Positions 55,461 to 63,374 of a DNA stretch of 64,000 bases are shown here, one piece after another (the stretch's first letter is position 1; each line of letters begins with the position of its first letter). Origin of the DNA: Natronomonas salina. Lineage in GTDB: Archaea > Halobacteriota > Halobacteria > Halobacteriales > Haloarculaceae. Under the pieces are notes generated by a model that had not been told where the DNA came from, did not search any database, and saw nothing but the letters and a program-made list of their open reading frames with translations. The translations under genes and the position numbers were made by a program. Where the stretch lies: assembly GCF_013391105.1 (NCBI RefSeq), contig NZ_CP058335.1, forward strand, positions 2,728,001 through 2,792,000. Direction: 5' to 3'.

Positions 55461-56669
55461 TTACCGGATGACGTCGAGGCCGTTGTTCTTCTCGACCTCG
55501 GAGCGCCCGCCGTCGGTCTCGCCGAAGGCGCCGCCGGTGCCGCCGGTGTTGACCGAGGTGTTCGTCTCCGGGGGCGTCGAGGCGAAGTCGTCCTCGCCCT
55601 CGACGCCGTCGAGGGCCTGCCGGGAGGCGTCGGCCTGCTTCTGGGTCGTCGGGCCCAGGATCTGTGCGGACTGGACGCCGGTCATGATGGCCATGACCCG
55701 CACCTTGCCCTTGTAGTTGTCCTGGATCCGGGCGCCCCAGATGACGTTCGCCGAGGCCTCGAGGCGCTCGGTGATGTTCTGGGCGATGCCCTCGGCCTCC
55801 TTCAGCGTGAGGTCGGGGCCGCCGGTGATGTGGACCAGTCCGCCGGAGGCGCCGCGGTAGTCGACGTCCAGCAGCGGGTGGTTCATCGCGTCGTTGACGA
55901 CCTCCTTCGTCTTGTTCTTGTCCTGTGTCTCGCCGACGAGCATCACCGCGACGCCGCCCTGGTTCATGATGGAGGTCATGTCGGCGTAGTCGAGGTTGAT
56001 GAGCGACGGCTGGGTGATGGTCTCGCTGATGCCCTTCACCGTCTCGGCGATGATCTGGTCCATCACCGAGAACGCCTTGCCGATCGGCAGGTTCGGGACG
56101 TAGTCGAGCAGGCGGTTGTTGTCGAGGACGATGATGGAGTCCGCCTCGTTGCGGAGCTTCTCCAGGCCCTCCTCGGCCTTCACCGTGCGGGCGCGCTCGA
56201 CGTTGAACGGCGTCGAGACCATGCCCACGACGATGGCGCCCTGCTCCTTGGCGATCTTGGAGACGACCGGGGCCGCACCGGTGCCGGTGCCGCCACCCAT
56301 GCCGGCGGTGACGAACACGAGGTCCGCCTCGCCGAGGACCTCCTTGATGGTGCCCTGCGCCATCTCCGTGGCGCGCTCGCCCATCGAGGGGTCGCCACCG
56401 GCGCCGAGACCCTGCGTGAGCGACTTGCCCACGAGGATCTTGGTGTCGGCCTCGATCATCTGCAGGTGCTGCTTGTCGGTGTTGATGGCGATGGTGTCCG
56501 CGCCGTCGACGCCGATGTTGTACAGTCGGTTGACGGTGTTGTTGCCGGCGCCACCGCAGCCGATGATGACGATGCGCGGGTCGCCGAAGTCACTGGCGTC
56601 GTCGCCGGTGTCCATCTCCCGCTCTTCCTTCTCGGCGTTCTCCAGGGCGGAGTTGACGATGTCCTGCAT
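55461..56669 (-). CDS. ftsZ2: cell division protein FtsZ2
   Basis: 402 residues. After an acidic N-terminal tail of about 30 residues come the GTP-binding elements [14 protein letters not shown] (about 33-46) and the tubulin signature GGGTGTG at 125-131, then the T7 loop NLDYADM. A disordered C-terminal tail ends with a short conserved-looking segment. In haloarchaea FtsZ2 acts with FtsZ1 in the division ring and FtsZ2 is needed for constriction (established). It starts 3 bp after the cdrS stop, so the two form one operon; this context identifies it as FtsZ2 rather than FtsZ1. Confidence 0.95.
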   Translation of the reverse strand: MQDIVNSALENAEKEEREMDTGDDASDFGDPRIVIIGCGGAGNNTVNRLYNIGVDGADTIAINTDKQHLQMIEADTKILVGKSLTQGLGAGGDPSMGERATEMAQGTIKEVLGEADLVFVTAGMGGGTGTGAAPVVSKIAKEQGAIVVGMVSTPFNVERARTVKAEEGLEKLRNEADSIIVLDNNRLLDYVPNLPIGKAFSVMDQIIAETVKGISETITQPSLINLDYADMTSIMNQGGVAVMLVGETQDKNKTKEVVNDAMNHPLLDVDYRGASGGLVHITGGPDLTLKEAEGIAQNITERLEASANVIWGARIQDNYKGKVRVMAIMTGVQSAQILGPTTQKQADASRQALDGVEGEDDFASTPPETNTSVNTGGTGGAFGETDGGRSEVEKNNGLDVIR

Positions 56670-56672
56670 CGT

Positions 56673-56846
56673 CTACACCCTGGCGAACGGGCGGTTCTGC
56701 TCCCGCTGTTCCCCGTCCTGTTCGTTCAACATCTCCCGCACGGCCGAGCGAATCGCTTCGCTCCGATTCGGGAACTCGCCCGTATCGACCATGCGTTCGA
56801 CCTCTTCGATCTGCTGCTTCGGAATCCGTAGTGTGACACGCTCCAT
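56673..56846 (-). CDS. cdrS: ribbon-helix-helix regulator CdrS
   Basis: 57 residues ([20 protein letters not shown], then [21 protein letters not shown]). The N-terminal strand and two helices are a complete ribbon-helix-helix (CopG/Arc-like) DNA-binding domain. CdrS controls division genes in Halobacterium and Haloferax and is encoded upstream of ftsZ2 (established). It is only 3 bp from ftsZ2. The short length makes it easy to miss. A GTAAGACG motif lies 27-34 bp upstream of its ATG, at the expected TATA position, which suggests feedback control. Confidence 0.92.
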   Translation of the reverse strand: MERVTLRIPKQQIEEVERMVDTGEFPNRSEAIRSAVREMLNEQDGEQREQNRPFARV

Positions 56847-56872
56847 GTATTATCTTCCCCTTTGTCTGTTGA

Positions 56873-56880
56873 GTAAGACG
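56873..56880. promoter_or_regulatory. GTAAGACG motif at the cdrS promoter
   Basis: GTAAGACG lies 27-34 bp upstream of ATG 56846. Its minus-strand reading CTTAC overlaps the position expected for a TATA element, so a bound repressor would block the promoter. Confidence 0.5.
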
Positions 56881-56905
56881 GCGTTGCACACGCGAGCCGC
56901 AACGC

Positions 56906-56913
56906 GTTTACAC
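56906..56913. promoter_or_regulatory. GTTTACAC motif upstream of cdrS
   Basis: A variant of the GTTTACG heptamer, 33 bp from the GTAAGACG copy at 56873. Confidence 0.4.
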
Positions 56914-56961
56914 CGGGAAACTGCGCGACGACGACCGGGTTCGCACCTCGGTCGCACCCGT

Positions 56962-56980
56962 GTAAGACGCGCCGTCTTAC
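56962..56980. promoter_or_regulatory. 19-bp perfect palindrome, likely operator
   Basis: GTAAGACG (56962-56969), CGC, CGTCTTAC (56973-56980). The 8-bp arms are perfect. It lies in the 235-bp gap between cdrL and cdrS, about 115-135 bp upstream of cdrS. Half-site copies of the arm are at 56873 and 57025. A ribbon-helix-helix dimer pair is a natural ligand. Confidence 0.65.
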
Positions 56981-57024
56981 GCAGATGTAATCACAGAAGG
57001 GTTCTACTTAAACCTTCGGGTGGT

Positions 57025-57086
57025 CGTAAGACACGGGCGTAATATGGGCGTTTACAGCCCGCTGTCCCGCGCTTGCGGCGTTTACG
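57025..57086. repeat. motif cluster at the 3' end of cdrL
   Basis: CGTAAGAC at 57025-57032, GTTTACA at 57050-57056 and GTTTACG at 57080-57086. The last copy overlaps the cdrL stop codon. The last two are 30 bp apart. Confidence 0.5.
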
Positions 57087-57633
57087 AATCGTGCAACACG
57101 TCCGCAGCGGGCGTCCGACGCCCGCAGCTGGGGCAGAACCCCCAGTCGGACCGGAGCTCGTCGCCGCACTCGCAGAACACCCTGTGGGAGGCCTTCTCGC
57201 CGCAGTTCGAGCAGTAGACGTCCGAGTCGGACAGCTGCTCTCCGCACTGTTTACACGCGTTGGACGGCTCCTCGGCCGCAGGCTCGCGCTCGTCCGCGCC
57301 TGTCTTACGTCCGGCGTCGTCACCCCCGCCGACGGCCGCCCCGTCCCCGTCCAGCGTGATGTTTACGTTCACGTCCTGCGGCTGCTGCGGCGTAAACGCG
57401 CCCTCGAGGCGGTCCGCGAGCACGGCGTCGACCCGCTCGGCGACGAGGTCGTCGAGGGACTCCTGGGCGTCGACACCCTCGTTTACGCCGTTCTCGGGGC
57501 CGTTTGCGCCCGTTTCCCCGTCCTCCCCCAGATACGCCCGGAGCGCCTCGCGCATGACCTCGCTCTTCGAGGCGTCGTACTCCTCGAGTTGGCGAATGAG
57601 GTCGTCGTCCGCCCGGAACGTGATCTTGCTCAT
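57082..57633 (-). CDS. cdrL: ribbon-helix-helix regulator CdrL with zinc ribbons
   Basis: 183 residues. An N-terminal ribbon-helix-helix domain (MSKITFRADDDLIRQLEEYDAS, then SEVMREALRAYLGE) is followed by an acidic linker with coiled-coil character (about 60-125) and two C-terminal Cys4-type ribbons (CKQCGEQL with YCSNCG; FCECGDEL with FCPSCG). It lies upstream of cdrS-ftsZ2 on the same strand, as CdrL does in other haloarchaea, where it controls the cdrS-ftsZ2 operon. Its coding sequence holds several GTTTAC/GTAAAC and GTCTTACG motifs, some using codons rare in this window (GTA Val, TTT Phe). ATG 57633 fits a TATA box. Confidence 0.9.
   Translation of the reverse strand: MSKITFRADDDLIRQLEEYDASKSEVMREALRAYLGEDGETGANGPENGVNEGVDAQESLDDLVAERVDAVLADRLEGAFTPQQPQDVNVNITLDGDGAAVGGGDDAGRKTGADEREPAAEEPSNACKQCGEQLSDSDVYCSNCGEKASHRVFCECGDELRSDWGFCPSCGRRTPAADVLHDS
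57249..57508. repeat. motif copies inside the cdrL coding sequence
   Basis: GTTTACA at 57249, GTCTTACG at 57302, GTTTACG at 57361, CGTAAAC at 57391, GTTTACG at 57481 and the variant GTTTGCG at 57502. Spacings include 30, 90 and 21 bp. They fall in different codon phases. Confidence 0.55.
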
Positions 57634-57658
57634 TATTCGTCCGACGTTCCGTGGCGAC

Positions 57659-57666
57659 GGTATTTC
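57659..57666 (-). promoter_or_regulatory. TATA-like box of cdrL
   Basis: GAAATACC on the minus strand, centred about 30 bp upstream of ATG 57633; fits a leaderless mRNA. Confidence 0.5.
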
Positions 57667-57785
57667 AATCTTCCCGCGTGTCTGACGGCCGTCGGTCGAC
57701 CGCCAGACGCCCGCGTGTGACGCCGCGGCACCGCCGCCGGAGGTCAAAACCGTTAAGTCCCGGAGTCGTCTCCGTTCAGACACGC

Positions 57786-57859
57786 CCGCCCTTAGCTCAG
57801 ACTGGTAGAGCAGTCGACTGTAGATCGACTTGTCCCCCGTTCAAATCGGGGAGGGCGGA
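57786..57859 (+). tRNA. tRNA-Tyr (GTA)
   Basis: A 74-nt cloverleaf: acceptor CCGCCCT pairs with AGGGCGG, D-arm GCTC/GAGC, anticodon stem GTCGA/TCGAC around loop CTGTAGA (anticodon GTA), T-arm CCCCG/CGGGG with TTCAAAT, discriminator A. No intron, and CCA is not encoded. It reads opposite to cdrL and is about 150 bp from its start. Confidence 0.95.
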
Positions 57860-58270
57860 CTGGTTTTACACTCGGACCGGATTGACCGGACAACGGCGGG
57901 TTCTCCGCGTTTACGCCCATATTCGTCGATAGATTTGAACGTGAAACCCAGTCGACTCTATTCACCGTGAGCGTATTCGCCCGCCGATGGGCCGAGCCGT
58001 AAGACGCGAGCCAGACCGCCGACCGGACGGGGGATTCAGTCACTCGTCGGTGATTAACGGCTCGCTATCGGGACTGCTCGTTCCGAGAAAACACTTGCTG
58101 CGCGTCGCTCCCCGCAGTTCGGCGCCGGTTGGCGCTGCGAACGAGCCTCCGAAGCGAACTGTACGCCCTCCCCGTAACCCCGGCGGAAATCTAGACCGGT
58201 TGACCATTTATTGACGGTTGTGGGACTGCTAATAATAGGGGTGCCGTCCGGAGCCGAGGTCGTGGTCGGA
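57860..58270. other. 411-bp region without a gene after tRNA-Tyr
   Basis: No convincing reading frame. It holds one GTTTACG (57909-57915) and one CGTAAGACG (57998-58006), outlying copies of the two motifs around ftsZ2. The AT-rich stretch 58196-58240 should contain the promoter of the following gene. Confidence 0.6.
58229..58236 (+). promoter_or_regulatory. TATA-like box of DUF7344-like gene
   Basis: CTAATAAT centred about 38 bp before ATG 58271, giving a leader of about 10 nt. Confidence 0.45.
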
Positions 58271-58612
58271 ATGGATCCACCGAACAACCTCGACGAGATA
58301 CTCACCGCGCTGGCGAACCGACGCCGTCGGTACGCCCTCTATCACCTCCGCGAGGAGGAGATCCTCGAACTCGAGGCGCTCGCTCGCCGCGTCGCCGCGT
58401 GGGAGGCCGACAGCCCCCCGGACGAGGTCGCCGACGACGAGGTGCGGCGCCTGCGCGTCGAGTTCCACCACGAACACGTCGGCGTCTTCCGCGAGGCGGC
58501 GTGCATCGAGTACGACGACCGCAGCGGCGTGGTCCGCTACCGCGACCCGCCGGAGCCGCTCCCGGCGCTTCTCGACGTCTTCTCGGACCTGGAACATCCG
58601 GACGGCGAGTAG
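58271..58612 (+). CDS. winged-helix protein, DUF7344-like
   Basis: 113 residues starting MDPPNNLDEILTALANRRRRYALYHL, the typical opening of haloarchaeal DUF7344 winged-helix proteins. An Ala/Trp region (RRVAAWEAD) and VRRLRVEFHHEHVGVFREAACIEYDDRSGVVRY follow, matching the second helix and wing. It is probably a transcriptional regulator. The frame is open upstream for 20 more codons, but the sequence there is hydrophobic and promoter-like. Confidence 0.83.
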   Translation: MDPPNNLDEILTALANRRRRYALYHLREEEILELEALARRVAAWEADSPPDEVADDEVRRLRVEFHHEHVGVFREAACIEYDDRSGVVRYRDPPEPLPALLDVFSDLEHPDGE

Positions 58613-58678
58613 TGCGGCGCTATCGTCCCGCGTGCGACGCCACGCGCACTCGCCCGAAGGGACTCGCTGCGCCGACGC

Positions 58679-59020
58679 TCAGGGGTTCGCGTCCTCGGCT
58701 TCGACGAGCCGGGCGTTGTCGAGGTGTTCGACGCCGCCCCCGTAGCGGATCTGTACCGTCTGCCCCGGGAGGTCGTCGTCCGCCTCGAACTCGTCGGGGA
58801 TCGATACTGCGGTGACCTCGTCGAGTTCGACCTCGCGGCGCTGGACGGGGTCGCCGCGGTACTCGACGGTCTCCCAGGTGGCCCCCGAGAGGTCGAGCTC
58901 CCCGCCGAAGTACTCCTCGGGCTCCTTGTCGACGGTGTCCTCGGTCTGGGACTCGCCGGTCGTCCGGTTGTCGTCGAAGTCGACCTCCTCGTGCTTGTAC
59001 TGGTGCAGGTAGACGAGCAT
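58679..59020 (-). CDS. hypothetical acidic protein
   Basis: 113 residues. The N terminus MLVYLHQYKHEEVDFDDNRTTG is followed by an acidic Thr/Glu stretch and a beta-rich C terminus (VQIRYGGGVEHLDNARLVEAED). No family recognised. ATG 59020 is taken because the extension upstream has non-haloarchaeal composition and a TATA-like CTTTTGCC lies about 30 bp before it (59046-59053, minus strand). Confidence 0.65.
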   Translation of the reverse strand: MLVYLHQYKHEEVDFDDNRTTGESQTEDTVDKEPEEYFGGELDLSGATWETVEYRGDPVQRREVELDEVTAVSIPDEFEADDDLPGQTVQIRYGGGVEHLDNARLVEAEDANP

Positions 59021-59071
59021 GCAGTGTGATACGTCTCCGCACGGCAAAAGTGTTGATTCGGACGCGACAGA

Positions 59072-59734
59072 ATGTGGTCCATCGCCGTCCCTAACCAACT
59101 AGTCAGGACGCTCATCCATCTGGGCGCCGACGTCGAGGACGTGGAACCCATCGGTCACCTTGCCCTGGCACTCCTGTTCGCGTTGCCCGCGTGGATCCTC
59201 TGGGACGGCCGCACCGGCGCCGCGTTCGTCGGCTTCGTGCTGGCGATGTCGACCATCCCCGACATCGACATCGTGCTGATGCGGCAGGGGTTCCCGATCA
59301 AACACCACGGCGTGACGCACACGCTCGCGTTCATCGTCGTCCTCGCCGTCGTCGCGGGGGTCGTCGCGGTGGCGGTGCTGAAGCCCACCCTACAGCGCTG
59401 GTGGCGACTCACCGAGGAGGAGACCGTCCAGAAGGGGACCATCGAGCTGTTCGTCGTCGGCGGGCTGATACTCGGCGGCGTGAGCCACCTCCTGGGTGAC
59501 ATGGTCGCCGGCGACGGTTACGAGCCCATCGAACCCCTGTGGCCGCTCGTCCAGGCCCCGATCGAGTTCCCCGTCGCCCACTACACGTCGCCGTGGCTGA
59601 ACGGCGTGCTCCTCGCCGTCGCCGTGACGCTGCACCTCGGGGTGCTCGCCTCCGGGGCGTTCCCGCTGGAACACCGGTTCCGGCACTGGCGAGCGGGACT
59701 GACCGACGGCGGTACCGGAAACAGTTCCGATTGA
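59072..59734 (+). CDS. DUF457/YdjM-like membrane-bound metal-dependent hydrolase
   Basis: 220 residues with about five hydrophobic helices. Conserved polar residues of the family appear as IGHLALAL, STIPDIDIVL, KHHGVTHTL and GGVSHLLGDMV, giving a cluster of His and Asp near the membrane face. The family is annotated as a putative metal-dependent hydrolase; its substrate is unknown. It is divergent from the acidic hypothetical gene. Confidence 0.82.
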   Translation: MWSIAVPNQLVRTLIHLGADVEDVEPIGHLALALLFALPAWILWDGRTGAAFVGFVLAMSTIPDIDIVLMRQGFPIKHHGVTHTLAFIVVLAVVAGVVAVAVLKPTLQRWWRLTEEETVQKGTIELFVVGGLILGGVSHLLGDMVAGDGYEPIEPLWPLVQAPIEFPVAHYTSPWLNGVLLAVAVTLHLGVLASGAFPLEHRFRHWRAGLTDGGTGNSSD

Positions 59735-59785
59735 GGCCCTGATCGGCGGCTATCTCTCCTGTCCGGTCTCGCCGGACGACGTTCG

Positions 59786-61819
59786 TCACGACAGGTCCGT
59801 CCAGTCGACGCTGAACGTCGTCGCCTCCTCCGGCTGCTCGGCGAGCAGGGCGGCGGCGCGGGACGGCGACCGGAACGTCGCAGTCCCGGCGTACGGCATC
59901 GCGAGCGCGGCGGTGACGTCCGCAGCCGAGCCGCCGGACTCCGCGAACTCGAGGCCGTCCTCCAGGAAGCGCTCCCGACGCAGCCCGTAGAACAGGGTGA
60001 CGTCGGCCGTCGAGACGGTCACCGCCGCCGCCTCGCCGGGCTGGACGGCGTCCCCGCTGGCCTCCAGCAGCGCGGGTGCGTCGCCGCCGGTCACGTCCGC
60101 GCCGGCGACCCAGAGGTCGAACCGGTCGGCGTGATCGAGGTCTTCGCGGCGCTCGAGGTCCGCCAATCGACGGACCGCCGCCTCGTAGTCGGGATGGACG
60201 AGGGACGTCATCGCCCCGCCCTCGCCCACCGGCACGGACACCCGTTCCGACCCGCCGGCCGAGAGCGTCGCTCCCGGCGTCGCCCGGCCCAGTTCGGACG
60301 CTTCGACGTCTGCCGCCCCCTCCAGAAGCGTCGTCGCCTCGGCGGCGGTGACGTAGGCGTCCGGGTTGCACGGCATCGCGACGACGGTCTCCAGCGTGGC
60401 ATCGTCGGCGCTATCGGCCGTCTCCACGCGGAGTTCCAGCGTCCCGTCCGCCGCGTACCGGTCGCGCTCCAGCGCCCGGAAGACGGTCGTCCCAGTTTCG
60501 GCGTACGCGTAGTCGCCGTCGAGGTAGCCGTCGGCGTCGCCGAGGAACGCCCAGTCGCCGTCGACAGTCCTGGCGGCGACGCGGCGGGTGTAGAACTCTA
60601 AGTCGTCGCCGTGGAGCCACAGGTCGAACCGGTCGTCGAGGGAGACGTCCGGTCGCGTCCCGAGCGCCGCCACGTTCGCGTACTGGTAGCGGTCGCGCGC
60701 GAACGTCGACGTCATCTCCGGCCCGTCGGCCAGTTCGGCGTCCCCGGCGTTCGGGACGAACGGGTCGAACCCCTGCTCGGTGGGTTTGTAGCGCCCCGAG
60801 GGGTACCAGCCGATTCCTGACGCACCCGCCTCCAGGGAAGCCCGGAGGTTCGACCGAATCACCTGCTTGCTGGGGGTGTGCCCCGGGTTGATCGTGTGGG
60901 CCTGGCCGAGGTAGAAGACGTCGCGGCCCCCGAGGTGCTCGCGGAGGTTGGAGACGAGGCTCCGGACGGCGTCGTCCGCCGCGTCCGGCCCGACGTCCTT
61001 CTCGTACCAGCCGCGGTAGTAGTCGCCGAACCCGAAGTCGGGCATCGCTCCGCGCCCTCGAAGGTCGTCGACGAGCTCGGCGAACACCTCCGGCCGCTTC
61101 GAGTCCACGACGTAGGGGAAGTGGACGAAGATACCGACCTCGAGGTCGGGGTTCACCTCCTCGATGGCCGCCTTCTGGGCCTCGAAGACGCGCGGACCGT
61201 ACTCCCGGAGGTTGTCGACCGACGCCTGGCCCCACTCCTGGCCCTCGGCCCAGTTGCCCATGACCGGGGCCTCCTGCCAGAGGAAGACTCGACCGCCGCC
61301 GACCACGTCGTCGTAGGCCCGGGCGATCTCGCGGAGCCCCTCCAGGTGTCGCTCGCGCTTGGCGTCGTCGTTCACGAACGCCTCGGGCGTTATCTCGTAC
61401 AGCATGCCGGCGTTGAACCAGGCGTCGAGGCCGAAGGAGGCGGCCGCTTCCAGGGCGGTTCGGACCGTCTCGCCGACGCCCGGCGCCGTCGACCCGGGCG
61501 GGTTGAACGCGACGGACGCGTCGAGTCGCCGCGCCATGGCCAGGAGGTTGTCGCGCAGTTGCGCGGAGCCGCCCGACGGAATCCAGAGGAAGTCCTCTCG
61601 CCCACCACGGGTCGTTCCGGCCGCCTCGGCGGCTCCATCCTCCGGGCCGGAGTCACTCCGGCCGCCCTGCCACCCGGCGCAGCCGCCGACGGCCGCGGTT
61701 CCGAGGGCGCCTCCGCCGGCCAGGAGGAACCGCCGCCTCGTCGCCGACGACCCGGCCGTCCCGGCCCCGGCTTCTCCCGACTCGAACTCCGCTCCGGCGT
61801 CGCTGGTGTCTGGTGTCAT
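59786..61819 (-). CDS. large Tat-exported lipoprotein, glycosidase-like
   Basis: 677 residues. A Tat signal (ATRRRFLLAGG) runs into a lipobox with Cys47 (AVGGC), so the protein should be exported folded and lipid-anchored outside. Residues about 75-400 look like a TIM-barrel hydrolase, with candidate acidic residue Glu183 in FLWQEAPVMGNW and aromatic patches (GWYPSGRYKP). Residues about 410-677 hold two similar modules, each starting RFDLW and later reading A-M-P then a Leu-Leu helix. I do not recognise the family; a role on surface or environmental polysaccharide is a guess. Confidence 0.75.
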   Translation of the reverse strand: MTPDTSDAGAEFESGEAGAGTAGSSATRRRFLLAGGGALGTAAVGGCAGWQGGRSDSGPEDGAAEAAGTTRGGREDFLWIPSGGSAQLRDNLLAMARRLDASVAFNPPGSTAPGVGETVRTALEAAASFGLDAWFNAGMLYEITPEAFVNDDAKRERHLEGLREIARAYDDVVGGGRVFLWQEAPVMGNWAEGQEWGQASVDNLREYGPRVFEAQKAAIEEVNPDLEVGIFVHFPYVVDSKRPEVFAELVDDLRGRGAMPDFGFGDYYRGWYEKDVGPDAADDAVRSLVSNLREHLGGRDVFYLGQAHTINPGHTPSKQVIRSNLRASLEAGASGIGWYPSGRYKPTEQGFDPFVPNAGDAELADGPEMTSTFARDRYQYANVAALGTRPDVSLDDRFDLWLHGDDLEFYTRRVAARTVDGDWAFLGDADGYLDGDYAYAETGTTVFRALERDRYAADGTLELRVETADSADDATLETVVAMPCNPDAYVTAAEATTLLEGAADVEASELGRATPGATLSAGGSERVSVPVGEGGAMTSLVHPDYEAAVRRLADLERREDLDHADRFDLWVAGADVTGGDAPALLEASGDAVQPGEAAAVTVSTADVTLFYGLRRERFLEDGLEFAESGGSAADVTAALAMPYAGTATFRSPSRAAALLAEQPEEATTFSVDWTDLS

Positions 61820-61974
61820 CCCTCGGATTCGCTCCGTTGCGCAGTGTAGTGTCGCTGAACTAATTAAACGGGCGGCGCACCCCGTGCAGTGTCGACGGTT
61901 CCGTCACCGCTCGCCGCGCCAGCGTCTGCCGGCGTCGCCCGACGAACCCCGTCTCGAACCGGTAGAAAGAGCAG

Positions 61975-62232
61975 CTATTCGACGCGGTCGGCCGAGTCGG
62001 CGATCTCCTCGACGAGGTCCTTGGTCTGGCCGCTGTGGTACCAGCCGTCCTCCTTCGCGTCCTCCGTGAGGTCGGCGGAGAACGAGCGGGCCTCGTCGGG
62101 GTCGAGTTCGACGCTGGTCCCCTCGAGTTCGACCTGGACCGTCCCGTCGGACTCGTCGGCCTCCACCGAGACCTGTTCGGCGTTCTCGCCGCCCTCCGAG
62201 AGCTTCCGGAACAGCTCCTCTTTGGCTGACAT
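61975..62232 (-). CDS. small acidic hypothetical protein
   Basis: 85 residues: MSAKEELFRKLSEGGENAEQV, then two strands (TVQVELEGTSVEL), a helix and DGWYHSGQTKDLVEEIADSAD. No family recognised. Composition and codon use are typical of the organism. A TATA-like element (plus-strand CAAAAGGTA at 62258-62266) sits 26-34 bp upstream. Confidence 0.65.
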   Translation of the reverse strand: MSAKEELFRKLSEGGENAEQVSVEADESDGTVQVELEGTSVELDPDEARSFSADLTEDAKEDGWYHSGQTKDLVEEIADSADRVE

Positions 62233-62633
62233 GTACTCGGAACGTCGGCCGCGCGGCCAAAAGGTATTGTTGCCAGTCGGTAGAGACCGGCCGATGCGGG
62301 TTTCTCGAACCGGCGTCTACGGGTCGAACTCCCGGTCCTCGTCGTCGTCCATCCTCACCGGCGGTTCGGCCGCTGACGGAATATCACTGACGGGCGCGAA
62401 AGGACAGAACCCAGCTCGCAGGCGGCCGCGGCTGGTCAGGCCGGCGTCGCCGAGCGTCGGAGACACGGCGGGCCGCGGGGAGCCGGTTATTTCGGGTGTT
62501 TCACCCGTCGACAACTGGGTGGCACTGCGGCCTAACGGTAGCGGCGTGGATACGAGGCGGTTAAAAGGTAGCCGGGGTCGGCGACGTCGACACCTCAAGG
62601 ACTACCACCCGGCGGTGCCACGGTTCTAGCACG
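62233..62633. other. 401-bp divergent intergenic region
   Basis: Promoter region for two divergent genes. A 93-codon minus-strand frame at 62317-62598 is Pro/Arg-rich and not acidic, so I do not call it. GTTAAAAG at 62561-62568 could be a TATA element for the hydrolase with a leader of about 45 nt. Confidence 0.5.
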
Positions 62634-63374
62634 ATGGCCGAGTCACACGACGTCCAAGTCGAGGGCGGGGAGTCCGTCGCCGCAGTCCACCACGGCGCGA
62701 GCGCCGCGTCCGACGACTGGCTGTTCTTCTGTCACGGGTTCCGCAGCGACAAGTCGGGGAGCTACGAGCGCCGCTGCGAGCGGGCCGTCGAGGAGGGCTA
62801 CCGGGCCGTGCGGTTCGACTTCCGCGGCAGCGGCGAGTCCGACCGCGCCTTCGTCGACGCGACGCTGAGCAGCCGCATCGCCGACCTCCGGGCGGTCCTC
62901 GACTACTTCGACCCCGAGGCGTACGCGCTGTTCGGCTCCAGTTTCGGCGCGAAGGTCGCGCTGCACGCCGCCTGCGAGGGTCCGAGTGGAGCGAACACCT
63001 CCGGTCACGACCGCCTCCGGGCCGTCGTCGGGCGGGCGCCCCTCACCTACAACCGCGCGTTCGAGGAGTACCGCGATCTCGTCGCCGAGGCGGGGACGCT
63101 CCAGATAGACGACGACCACGCGATCGACGAGGGGTTCTTCGAGGACTTCGACCGCTACGACTTCGTCGACGTCGCCGCCGGCGTCGACGTCCCGGTCGCG
63201 CTCTTCCACGGCACCGACGACGCGTCGGTCCCCCTGACCGACAGTCTCGAGGCCGCCGCGGCGCTGGAGACCGACGTCCTCCTCCAGAAGTACCGCGGCG
63301 AGGGCCACGTCTTCTCCGAGGCCGCCGAGGCGCGGCTGCTGTGCCAGACCTTCGACTGGCTGGCCACCGTCTAG
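62634..63374 (+). CDS. alpha/beta hydrolase
   Basis: 246 residues: CHGFRSDKSGSY (oxyanion region), FDFRGSGESD, the nucleophile elbow FGSSFGA (Gly-x-Ser-x-Gly), HGTDDASV with the acid residue, and a late GEGHVFSE supplying the His. This is a complete triad of a serine hydrolase, of peptidase S9 or esterase type. The substrate is unknown. Its stop shares the bases CTAG with the stop of the convergent HNH gene. Confidence 0.88.
   Translation: MAESHDVQVEGGESVAAVHHGASAASDDWLFFCHGFRSDKSGSYERRCERAVEEGYRAVRFDFRGSGESDRAFVDATLSSRIADLRAVLDYFDPEAYALFGSSFGAKVALHAACEGPSGANTSGHDRLRAVVGRAPLTYNRAFEEYRDLVAEAGTLQIDDDHAIDEGFFEDFDRYDFVDVAAGVDVPVALFHGTDDASVPLTDSLEAAAALETDVLLQKYRGEGHVFSEAAEARLLCQTFDWLATV

Noticed and set aside
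57950-57964. Possible tRNA fragment or attachment site downstream of tRNA-Tyr
   Set aside because: Only nine bases (CAGTCGACT) match the tRNA; no 3'-end duplication and no integrase gene nearby.
62317-62598. 93-codon minus-strand frame
   Set aside because: Pro/Arg-rich and basic, unlike the acidic proteins of this genome; only the last 11 residues are acidic. No promoter or motif.
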